The translations under genes were made by a program, and so were the position numbers. The notes under the pieces are model-generated. The model was not told the origin of the DNA, searched no databases, and saw only the letters and a program-made list of their open reading frames with translations. A stretch of DNA of 7,319 bases. It comes from Paracoccaceae bacterium. Its GTDB lineage: Bacteria > Pseudomonadota > Alphaproteobacteria > Rhodobacterales > Rhodobacteraceae. Positions 1-4,752 of this stretch are shown piece by piece; the first letter of the stretch is position 1; every line of letters starts with the position of its first letter. The stretch spans positions 1 through 7,319 of the forward strand of contig WFTU01000281.1 of assembly GCA_015485375.1 (NCBI GenBank), written 5' to 3'.

Positions 1-540
1 CGTATCGACATGCTGGAACGTCTGGCCGACATGATCCGCGGGCAGGATACGCGCGCCGGATTCGAAGCCAATCCCGATATGTTGTCGATCACCGGTCTGA
101 CGCTGGAGCAGTTTGCCAATCTGATGGAAGGTCTTGGCTACAAGGCCGAGCGCGGCGAGCGGCCGAAGGTGAAGGCGGAAGCGGCTCCGGAGGCGGCGAA
201 GGAAGCCGAGGCTAAAGACGAGGCTGTGGTGGAAGCGCCGGCAGCAGAAGCTCCGGCCGAAGAAGCGGCGGCGGAGGAAAACCCCGCCGAAGCGGAGGCT
301 CCGGCGGAGCCCGAGGTCGAGGTTTTCTATACCTTTACATGGGCGCCGCGGCGCCGTCCCAATACCCAGCGCAACGAGCGCTCCGACAACCGCAAGGGCA
401 AGCCGAAGGGCAAACCGCGCGGGAAGGGGCCGCGGGACAACAAGCCGAAGAATTTCTCGGCCAGACCACCAAAGGCCGACAAGCCGGTTGATCCCGACAA
501 TCCGTTTGCCGCGCTGCTGGCGCTGAAGGACAAGAAATAG
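1..540 (+). CDS. C-terminal end of a helicase-related protein (5' end outside window)
   Basis: The frame is open from base 1, so the true start lies upstream and only the last 179 residues are visible. The first ~55 residues are folded-looking sequence (a MLSITGLTLEQFANLMEGLGY stretch). Then comes a low-complexity Ala/Glu/Pro segment of about 50 residues (window residues ~56-105), a short conserved-looking island VEVFYTFTWAPRRR, a Lys/Arg/Gly/Pro-rich basic region, and the end motif DPDNPFAALLALKDKK. I recognise this tail as that of the large Suv3-like helicase-related proteins of Rhodobacteraceae, which usually lie just upstream of an S4-domain gene and fdxA, as here. The basic tail probably binds nucleic acid; that is inference. 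No helicase motifs are inside the window, so the assignment rests on the tail and gene order. The TAG stop touches the GTG start of the next gene, indicating one transcription unit. Confidence 0.75.
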   Translation, partial: RIDMLERLADMIRGQDTRAGFEANPDMLSITGLTLEQFANLMEGLGYKAERGERPKVKAEAAPEAAKEAEAKDEAVVEAPAAEAPAEEAAAEENPAEAEAPAEPEVEVFYTFTWAPRRRPNTQRNERSDNRKGKPKGKPRGKGPRDNKPKNFSARPPKADKPVDPDNPFAALLALKDKK

Positions 541-921
541 GTGAGCGAGAAGGGCGCTGGCATACGGCTGGACAAATGGCTGTGGCAGGCGCGCTTTTTC
601 AAAACCCGTTCCTTGTGTGCGAAACAGATTTCCGCAGGGCATTTCCGGCTGAACGGGCAGAAGATTTCCAAACCGGCGACAATTGTGCGCGTGGGTGACG
701 GGCTGGTGTTTCCGCAGGCGCGCGATCTGCGTGTGGTAAAGATCGCGGCGCTCGGCACGCGGCGCGGTCCGGCGAGCGAGGCGCAGGCGCTTTACGAGGA
801 TCTGACGCCAAAGCCCGATCCCGCCGAAATCACGCCGGATGTGCCCAATAACGACCGCAAGGGGCGCCCGACGAAGAAAGATCGTCGCATGATCAATCAA
901 ATGTGGGGCAAGGGGCCTTGA
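541..921 (+). CDS. S4-domain RNA-binding protein, Hsp15 family
   Basis: A 126-residue protein beginning at GTG directly after the preceding TAG. An AAGGA at 526-530 lies 10 bases upstream and supports this start. Residues ~8-70 form an S4 RNA-binding domain, with the typical opening IRLDKWLWQARFFKTRSL and the later RLNGQKISKP and VRVGDGL segments. This matches the heat-shock protein 15 (HslR) family, whose E. coli member binds stalled 50S subunits that carry a nascent chain and helps recycle them. The C-terminal ~50 residues are charged and rich in Pro/Lys/Arg and probably disordered. Zero spacing to the helicase gene suggests translational coupling, and the pairing fits a role in RNA or ribosome metabolism. 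The family call is firm; the ribosome-rescue role is carried over from E. coli and is inference here. Confidence 0.85.
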   Translation: MSEKGAGIRLDKWLWQARFFKTRSLCAKQISAGHFRLNGQKISKPATIVRVGDGLVFPQARDLRVVKIAALGTRRGPASEAQALYEDLTPKPDPAEITPDVPNNDRKGRPTKKDRRMINQMWGKGP

Positions 922-946
922 TCCCGCTGCAAAGCCGCTCTAAATA
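918..946 (+). promoter_or_regulatory. Possible fdxA promoter (weak)
   Basis: TTGATC at 918-923 (four of six matches to TTGACA) is separated by 17 bases from TAAATA at 941-946, a poor -10 element. It would start transcription near 953, about 54 bases before the fdxA ATG. The -35 overlaps the stop codon of the preceding gene. No terminator lies between the two genes, so read-through from upstream is equally possible. This is pattern matching only. Confidence 0.25.
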
Positions 947-1006
947 CGCGAAACAGTGAAGTGTGACAGGCTTTACCCGGATTATTAACCTATTGAGGGT
1001 TCCCAG

Positions 1007-1345
1007 ATGACCTATATCGTCAATGATGCCTGTATTGCCTGCAAATATACCGACTGTGTCGAGGTTTGCCCCGTGGACTGTTTTTACGAGGGCGAAAACA
1101 TGCTGGTGATCCATCCCGATGAATGTATCGACTGCGGTGTGTGCGAGCCGGAATGCCCCGCCGACGCCATCCGACCGGATACCGAGCCGGACGCGGAAAA
1201 ATGGGTGGAATTCAACCGGAAATATTCTGAAATGTGGCCGGTGATTATCAGCGCCAAGGACCCGCTCCCCGATGCCGAGAAGCGCGACGGAGAAGAGGGC
1301 AAGCTGGAGAAATACTTCAGCGAAAAGCCCGGCGAGGGCGGCTGA
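1007..1345 (+). CDS. fdxA: 7Fe ferredoxin (one [3Fe-4S] and one [4Fe-4S] cluster)
   Basis: A 112-residue cytoplasmic electron carrier closely resembling Azotobacter vinelandii ferredoxin I (stretches CKYTDCVEVCPVDCFYEG and HPDECIDC are near identical from memory). Nine cysteines lie at 9, 12, 17, 21, 25, 40, 43, 46 and 50. By family analogy C9, C17 and C50 hold the [3Fe-4S] cluster, and C21, C40, C43 and C46 hold the [4Fe-4S] cluster. C12 and C25 are the extra conserved non-ligand cysteines. The C-terminal half (from ~55) is the family's acidic cap, ending in KDPLPDAE and an acidic/basic tail; the length is normal. The start is fixed by GAGGG at 995-999, seven bases before the ATG. The gene ends in its own intrinsic terminator, so it is probably transcribed alone or with the upstream pair. 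The electron partner is not shown by the context. Confidence 0.96.
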   Translation: MTYIVNDACIACKYTDCVEVCPVDCFYEGENMLVIHPDECIDCGVCEPECPADAIRPDTEPDAEKWVEFNRKYSEMWPVIISAKDPLPDAEKRDGEEGKLEKYFSEKPGEGG

Positions 1346-1351
1346 AACACG

Positions 1352-1371
1352 CGCAAATATTCGCAAATATG
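1352..1371. repeat. Two tandem 10-bp repeats, CGCAAATATt / CGCAAATATg
   Basis: CGCAAATAT occurs at 1352-1360 and again at 1362-1370, exactly one helical turn apart. A partial copy (CGCAAA) follows at 1382-1387, two turns further, inside the terminator stem. The stretch lies between the fdxA stop and its terminator, and about 20 to 40 bases upstream of the probable carD -35 element. It could be a bound site or curved DNA; no function is shown. Confidence 0.5.
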
Positions 1372-1375
1372 CATT

Positions 1376-1409
1376 AAAACCCGCAAACGCTTTAAATTGC
1401 GGGTTTTTT
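1376..1409 (+). terminator. Rho-independent terminator of fdxA
   Basis: A perfect 11-bp stem pairs AAAACCCGCAA (1376-1386) with TTGCGGGTTTT (1397-1407) around a 10-base loop. It continues into six T (1404-1409). It lies 30 bases after the fdxA stop codon. The A-tract on the left arm means it could also work on the opposite strand, but no leftward gene feeds into it. Confidence 0.92.
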
Positions 1410-1419
1410 GTGCTATATA
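1391..1419 (+). promoter_or_regulatory. Probable carD promoter, overlapping the fdxA terminator
   Basis: TATATA (1414-1419, within GCTATATAG) looks like the CTATAT-type -10 common in Rhodobacterales. Seventeen bases upstream is TTTAAA (1391-1396), four of six matches to TTGACA. The -35 sits in the loop of the fdxA terminator. Transcription would start near 1426 and give a leader of ~140 bases before carD. In Rhodobacter sphaeroides CarD is known to activate promoters lacking T at -7 and to repress its own promoter, so the exact -10 register here matters: TATATA ends in A, CTATAT (1413-1418) ends in T. Confidence 0.4.
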
Positions 1420-1446
1420 GGCTTGGTAACTCGGACGGCCCCGAGG

Positions 1447-1529
1447 CGTTTTCGCAGTCAGGCGCGCGAAGCGGAAGGTCGTCATCACAGATAGCAATCC
1501 GGCCCGCGGCTGCACGTTTTGCAGTCAGG
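1447..1529 (+). repeat. Direct repeat in the carD leader
   Basis: CGTTTTCGCAGTCAGG (1447-1462) recurs as CGTTTTGCAGTCAGG (1515-1529), identical apart from one missing C, 68 bases apart. The second copy overlaps a small hairpin, CTGCA (1510-1514) with TGCAG (1520-1524). Both copies are in the long untranslated leader of carD. It may be a duplicated regulatory site or a chance duplication. The rest of 1410-1564 shows no coding potential that I can support. Confidence 0.45.
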
Positions 1530-1564
1530 GGCCGTTTTGTCCGTAGGGAAAAGGAAGAAGGCAG

Positions 1565-2083
1565 ATGAGCAAGAACAAGAACGATATGATGTTCAGCCCG
1601 AATGATTATGTGGTCTACCCCTCGCACGGGGTCGGGCGGGTTGTCTCGATCGAGGAACAGGAAATCGCCGGCATCATGCTGGAGATGTTCGTGATCACCT
1701 TCGAGAAGGACAAGATGACCCTGCGCGTGCCGACCGCCAAGGCGGAATCCGTGGGTATGCGCCCGCTTTCGACCCCCGATGTGGTGGAGAAGGCGATGAC
1801 CACGCTCAAGGGGCGTGCGCGGGTGAAGCGGGCCATGTGGTCGCGTCGTGCGCAGGAGTATGAACAGAAGATCAACTCGGGTGATTTGATCATGATTGCC
1901 GAAGTGGTGCGTGATTTGCACCGCAACGACGAGCAGCGCGAGCAGTCCTATTCCGAGCGCCAGCTCTATGAAGCGGCGCTGGAACGCCTGACCCGCGAGG
2001 TGGCAGCGGTCGAGGGCGGTCAGGAAGATCTGGCGCAGAAGAAAATCGACGAGGTTCTGGAAGGGCGCGCGGCAGCGGCCTGA
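1565..2083 (+). CDS. carD: CarD-family RNA-polymerase-binding transcription regulator
   Basis: A 172-residue regulator that binds the RNA polymerase beta subunit and stabilises the open promoter complex. Residues ~10-68 form the Tudor-like RNA-polymerase-interacting domain, opening FSPNDYVVYPSHGVGRV and containing KMTLRVP. Residues ~70-160 are the helical DNA-binding domain. It includes W92 in the AMWSRRAQEYEQKI segment, the likely counterpart of the tryptophan that wedges into the upstream edge of the bubble in mycobacterial and Thermus CarD. The size is normal for alphaproteobacteria. AAGGAAG at 1551-1557, seven bases before the ATG, fixes the start. The gene is probably monocistronic: fdxA terminates upstream and a strong hairpin follows. 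In Rhodobacter sphaeroides CarD activates many promoters without T at -7 and represses itself; the same is inferred here. Confidence 0.95.
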   Translation: MSKNKNDMMFSPNDYVVYPSHGVGRVVSIEEQEIAGIMLEMFVITFEKDKMTLRVPTAKAESVGMRPLSTPDVVEKAMTTLKGRARVKRAMWSRRAQEYEQKINSGDLIMIAEVVRDLHRNDEQREQSYSERQLYEAALERLTREVAAVEGGQEDLAQKKIDEVLEGRAAAA

Positions 2084-2100
2084 TTTCAGGGAAATTTCGG

Positions 2101-2136
2101 AAAAACCGCGTTCGGGCAACCGCGCGCGGTTTTTTT
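2101..2136. terminator. Bidirectional terminator shared by carD and cobS
   Basis: AAAAACCGCG (2101-2110) pairs perfectly with CGCGGTTTTT (2125-2134) around a 14-base loop. Seven T follow on the plus strand (2130-2136) and five on the minus strand (complement of 2101-2105). It lies 18 bases after the carD stop. The stop codon of the convergent cobS (2135-2137) lies partly in the T-tract, so one hairpin ends both transcripts. Confidence 0.88.
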
Positions 2137-2896
2137 ATGTCAGGGCGATAAGGGCCGCGAGGGCGGCGATCTCGGCACATTGTTGGGCGGCGCCAAGGAC
2201 ATCGCCGGTCTGGCCACCCAATGTGCGCTCGGCCAGCCAGAGGATCGGCAGGGTTCCGGCGAGGCCGATGACAAACAGGTAAAGCCCGCCGAAACCTGTC
2301 AGCAGGAGCGTCGCCAGCAGCGCGATGCCGAGGGCCATCAGCAGGGTGCCTTGTGTCGGGCGGCCGGTGGCGGCCGAGAGGCCGGATTTGCGGGCGTTGC
2401 GCAACTCGGCCATGGTGACAACCATGCCTGCGCGGGAGACGGCCCCGACGGCGGCGAGGTCAAGGATCATTTCCCACTCCGACAGGGGGGCGATGCCGGA
2501 CCAGCGGGCGAGCAGGGCGAGCGTGAGGGCGATGGCCCCGAAGGCGCCGATGTGGCTGTCCTTCATGATCTCCAGCCGTTGCTCGCGGGTGTTGCCGCCC
2601 ATGGCGTCGGCGAAGTCGGACAGACCATCTTCGTGCATGCCGCCGGTTGTGATGGCGAGCATGGCGAGCGCAAGGGCGGCGGCCATGCCGGTAGGCGCGC
2701 CGAGCCAGAGCGCAATGGCGGCCAGCAGGCCAGCCAGCGCGCCGAGGGCCACACCGACGAGGGGGTAGGCCCATGCCGCTGCGGCGCCGCGTTCACCGGC
2801 GCGGGTATGATCGACCGGCACCGGCAGGCGGGTGAGCAGGGAAAAGGCGACCCAGATATCGTGCGGTTCTGCCAGAGCGGGTGTTTTGTCGGTCAT
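2135..2896 (-). CDS. cobS: Adenosylcobinamide-GDP ribazoletransferase (cobalamin synthase)
   Basis: A 253-residue inner-membrane enzyme that joins alpha-ribazole (or its 5'-phosphate) to adenosylcobinamide-GDP, releasing GMP and forming adenosylcobalamin (phosphate). It is called CobV in the Pseudomonas denitrificans/Rhodobacter naming. Family motifs are clear: FSLLTRLPVP near 18-27, GGMHEDGLSDFADAMGG at 85-101 with the acidic HEDG/D metal-binding residues, IMKDSHIGAFG at 110-120, and GGQTGDVLGA at 227-236. Several Ala/Leu/Ile-rich membrane segments lie between them (about 45-83, 118-133, 185-222, 238-252). The length is normal. The ATG at 2896 has only a weak upstream site (GAAAG), but the N-terminus aligns with family expectations. 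It is divergent from cobT, 83 bases apart, and both act in nucleotide-loop assembly. It ends inside the shared terminator. Confidence 0.95.
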   Translation of the reverse strand: MTDKTPALAEPHDIWVAFSLLTRLPVPVDHTRAGERGAAAAWAYPLVGVALGALAGLLAAIALWLGAPTGMAAALALAMLAITTGGMHEDGLSDFADAMGGNTREQRLEIMKDSHIGAFGAIALTLALLARWSGIAPLSEWEMILDLAAVGAVSRAGMVVTMAELRNARKSGLSAATGRPTQGTLLMALGIALLATLLLTGFGGLYLFVIGLAGTLPILWLAERTLGGQTGDVLGAAQQCAEIAALAALIALT

Positions 2897-2979
2897 GTGG
2901 CGCTTTCGTGCGTTTTTGCCTTCACCATCCGCGCCGAAACGCGCTAGAGGTTTCGGGAACGACTATAAGAGGACTGACC
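2897..2979. promoter_or_regulatory. Divergent cobS/cobT intergenic region with an inverted repeat
   Basis: This 83-base gap must hold the start signals for both genes. CCGAAA (2934-2939) and TTTCGG (2951-2956) form a 6-bp inverted repeat around an 11-base spacer containing GCTAGA (2943-2948), which resembles a weak alphaproteobacterial -10; TTCACC (2921-2926) is a possible -35 for cobT, 16 bases upstream. CTATAAG (2963-2969) also resembles a -10 but sits on the cobT ribosome binding site. The repeat could be an operator. The gap is too short for a cobalamin riboswitch. Confidence 0.35.
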
Positions 2980-3993
2980 ATGCCGTTGAAAGCGTTTTCG
3001 ACCCTTCCCGAATTTGCCGCGATTCTTGCTGATCTGCCGTCGGCGGATGCCGATGCTGCCGAGGCTGCCACGGCGCGCAACGGTGTGCTGACCAAACCGC
3101 CCGGCGCACTGGGGCGGTTGGAAGAACTGGCGATCTGGTATGCGGGCTGGCGCGGCGCGGCGGCGCCTGTGCTGGAGAAGCCGCAGGTGATCGTTTTTGC
3201 CGGCAATCACGGGGTCACGGCGCAGGGGGTTTCGGCCTTTCCGGCAGAGGTCACGGCGCAGATGGTGATGAATTTCGAACTGGGCGGCGCGGCGATCAAC
3301 CAGCTTTGCAAGACTTTCGGGGCGGAAATGTCCGTGCTTTCGCTTGATCTCGACGAGCCGACGCAGGATTTCACGGCGGAACCGGCGATGGACGAGGCAG
3401 GCGTTATAGCCGCCTTGCTGGCAGGCTGGGAGGCGGTAGATCCGCAGGCCGACCTGCTGGTGGTAGGCGAGATGGGGATCGGCAACACGACCTCTGCCGC
3501 CGCGATTGCCAGCGCGTTGTTTGGCGGCAACGGGGCCGGCTGGGTCGGGCGCGGCACGGGGATTGATGACGAGGGACTGGCGCGCAAGGCCGATGTGGTT
3601 GATCGCGCCGTGGCGTTGCATGCAGGGCAGGGGCCGCTCGATACCCTGCGTTGTCTTGGCGGGCGCGAACTGGCCGCGATGGCCGGCGCGATTGCGCGGG
3701 CGCGGGTGGAACGGATACCGGTGATTCTCGACGGGTTTATCTGCACCGCGGCGGCTTCAGTGCTGGAAAAGGAATGCGAAGGCGCGCTGGACCATTGCGT
3801 GGCGGGCCATGTCTCGGCCGAGCAGGCACACGCGCGGCTGCTGGCGCATCTGGGCAAGGAGCCACTGCTGTCACTTGGCTTGCGTCTGGGTGAAGGCTCG
3901 GGCGCGGCACTGGCAATCGGGGTGCTGAAAGGGGCGGTGGCCTGTCATTCCGGCATGGCGACCTTTGCCGAGGCGGGGGTTTCGGAGGGGTAA
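2980..3993 (+). CDS. cobT: Nicotinate-nucleotide--dimethylbenzimidazole phosphoribosyltransferase
   Basis: A 337-residue cytoplasmic enzyme that transfers phosphoribose from nicotinate mononucleotide to 5,6-dimethylbenzimidazole, giving alpha-ribazole 5'-phosphate for the lower ligand of cobalamin (CobU in Pseudomonas/Rhodobacter naming). Conserved segments occur in order: KPPGALGRLEELA (39-51), AGNHGVTAQGVSAFPAEVT (74-92), FELGGAAIN (99-107), GEMGIGNTTSAAAI (163-176), GRGTGID (190-196), and the end motif MATFAEAGV (326-334). E331 there is probably the catalytic glutamate (Glu317 in the Salmonella enzyme, from memory). The frame is open back to a GTG at 2881, but AAGAGGA at 2967-2973, six bases before the ATG at 2980, and the family length fix the start. 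It is divergent from cobS, the next enzyme's gene. No T-tract terminator follows; the gene ends 11 bases before an IS relic. Confidence 0.96.
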   Translation: MPLKAFSTLPEFAAILADLPSADADAAEAATARNGVLTKPPGALGRLEELAIWYAGWRGAAAPVLEKPQVIVFAGNHGVTAQGVSAFPAEVTAQMVMNFELGGAAINQLCKTFGAEMSVLSLDLDEPTQDFTAEPAMDEAGVIAALLAGWEAVDPQADLLVVGEMGIGNTTSAAAIASALFGGNGAGWVGRGTGIDDEGLARKADVVDRAVALHAGQGPLDTLRCLGGRELAAMAGAIARARVERIPVILDGFICTAAASVLEKECEGALDHCVAGHVSAEQAHARLLAHLGKEPLLSLGLRLGEGSGAALAIGVLKGAVACHSGMATFAEAGVSEG

Positions 3994-4004
3994 ATTTCTG
4001 GAGA

Positions 4005-4249
4005 GGATCAGAAAGTGATCCGGTATCAATCCTGATCCAAGGTTGAGGGCAAAGAAATTTGAAAGGAAAAGTTCGCGAACTAAATTCCACCTGACAAATG
4101 CCGCCTGAAAAACGGAAATCGTCAGATCAGGCCTGAACCGCTACATCTTCGCTGAACCAAAATTGATCCGACATATTGCCCTCCTGATGTTGGAGAGCAT
4201 TGATTCAGAACTTCCTCACAATCACAGGCAAATTAATGGGTCCTGATCC
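4005..4249 (-). mobile_element. Relic of an IS5-family insertion sequence (245 bp, internally deleted)
   Basis: This AT-richer stretch between two convergent genes reads on the minus strand like the left end of an insertion sequence. It has an outer end GGATCAGGACCCATT (from 4249), ~60 bases of leader, a perfect AGGAGG (4185-4180), and an ATG five bases later opening MSDQFWFS, the usual start of one group of IS5-family transposases. The far end is GGATCAG at 4005-4011, the inverse of CTGATCC at 4243-4249, giving 7-bp terminal inverted repeats. CTAG at 4249-4252 fits the YTAR or TA targets of this family, but no matching duplication is seen at the left side (GAGA before 4005). Nothing else in 3994-4248 looks coding. 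The boundaries are inferred from the repeats; the relic status is well supported, the exact ends less so. Confidence 0.6.
4127..4174 (-). pseudogene. Transposase start fragment, MSDQFWFS..., 15 codons then stop
   Basis: From the ATG at 4174 the minus strand encodes MSDQFWFSEDVAVQA and then TGA (4129-4127). The first eight to ten residues match the conserved N-terminus of IS5-family transposases, which normally continue for 250-plus residues with an RVDDRRVLSGI block. Here the homology ends after about residue 10 and no later block is found before 4005. The AGGAGG five bases upstream is intact. It is therefore an inactive remnant left by an internal deletion, unable to make transposase. Confidence 0.6.
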
Positions 4250-4752
4250 TAGTTATATTCCAGCGCCGGGGTGTTCATCTCGCAAAGCCCGCGCGGGACG
4301 ACAAACGGAACTGTTCCCGGTGTGGTTAACCGTTCCATCGGATTTTCCAGTAAAAGTCCTTGCGCGTTCCAGTCTTGAACGCCGCCCTTTAATATCCAGA
4401 CATCGACATCCCGTTCGCAAAGCTGCATGATCCATTCGACCACGGTGTTATCTGGTGATCCGTCTTCGCTAACAATTACGACGGACCTGTTCTCGACATC
4501 CTGATGCGTGTTGTCAGCGAGTATCTCCTGCAGTTTCCCGATATTGATCGCGCCCGGAATGGTGCCGGAAAAAAAGCGCTCCTGGGATCGAACGTCGAGA
4601 AGCAGGTAGTCTTCGTTCTGACCCTCGACCAGTATCTGGTCAAGTTGCGCCGGCGTTATCTCCTGTGTTCCGCATTCGCCGGATGCCGAAGCGGCAAGAG
4701 GTTTCGCAAGAAGTAGAACAATAAACAGAATTGTAGCAATTGGGCTTTGCAT
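4249..4752 (-). CDS. Exported rhodanese-like protein lacking the catalytic cysteine
   Basis: A 167-residue protein. Residues 1-23 are a signal peptide (hydrophobic ATILFIVLLLA core, AxA-type site ASA near 21-23); there is no lipobox before C27. The rest is one rhodanese domain: EITPAQLDQIL (31-41), LLLDVRSQERFFSGTIPGA (50-68), the active-site loop region VVIVSEDGSPDNT (91-103), and GGVQDWNAQG (123-132). The position that is normally the persulfide-forming cysteine appears to be S95, so sulfur-transferase activity is unlikely. Binding or a structural role in the periplasm is the better guess. Other cysteines are C27, C112 and one near the C-terminus. The ATG directly follows the TGA of the upstream gene without a clear ribosome site, implying translational coupling. 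The TAG stop takes its G from the first base of the IS relic, so the C-terminus may be altered. GC is lower than in the Mrp genes. Confidence 0.82.
   Translation of the reverse strand: MQSPIATILFIVLLLAKPLAASASGECGTQEITPAQLDQILVEGQNEDYLLLDVRSQERFFSGTIPGAINIGKLQEILADNTHQDVENRSVVIVSEDGSPDNTVVEWIMQLCERDVDVWILKGGVQDWNAQGLLLENPMERLTTPGTVPFVVPRGLCEMNTPALEYN

Noticed and set aside
893..2119. Long open frame on the minus strand across fdxA and carD (408 codons)
   Set aside because: It lies antisense to two confidently identified genes, crosses two regulatory gaps and resembles no protein family; it is a GC-rich shadow frame.
2180..2947. Open frame of 255 codons on the plus strand opposite cobS
   Set aside because: It is antisense to cobS, with Gly/Gln/Arg-rich low-complexity sequence, no family features and no ribosome binding site that I can see.
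2881..2979. Upstream GTG start for cobT adding 33 residues
   Set aside because: The added residues are unlike the family N-terminus and overlap the cobS start. AAGAGGA lies six bases before the ATG at 2980.
2897..2979. Cobalamin riboswitch upstream of cobS or cobT
   Set aside because: The gap is only 83 bases, too short for the ~200-base aptamer, and no B12-box-like sequence is visible.
4005..4021. Hairpin GGATCA-GAAAG-TGATCC as a terminator for cobT
   Set aside because: The 6-bp stem is not followed by a T-run on either strand; it is better explained by the repeated IS end word.
4071..4080. Perfect palindrome GTTCGCGAAC as a LexA site
   Set aside because: Alphaproteobacterial SOS boxes are GTTC/GAAC direct repeats with 7-base spacing; this compact palindrome does not fit, and there is no promoter next to it.
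4504..4716. Plus-strand open frame of 70 codons opposite the rhodanese gene
   Set aside because: It is antisense to a gene with clear signal peptide and rhodanese landmarks, and has no recognisable domain.
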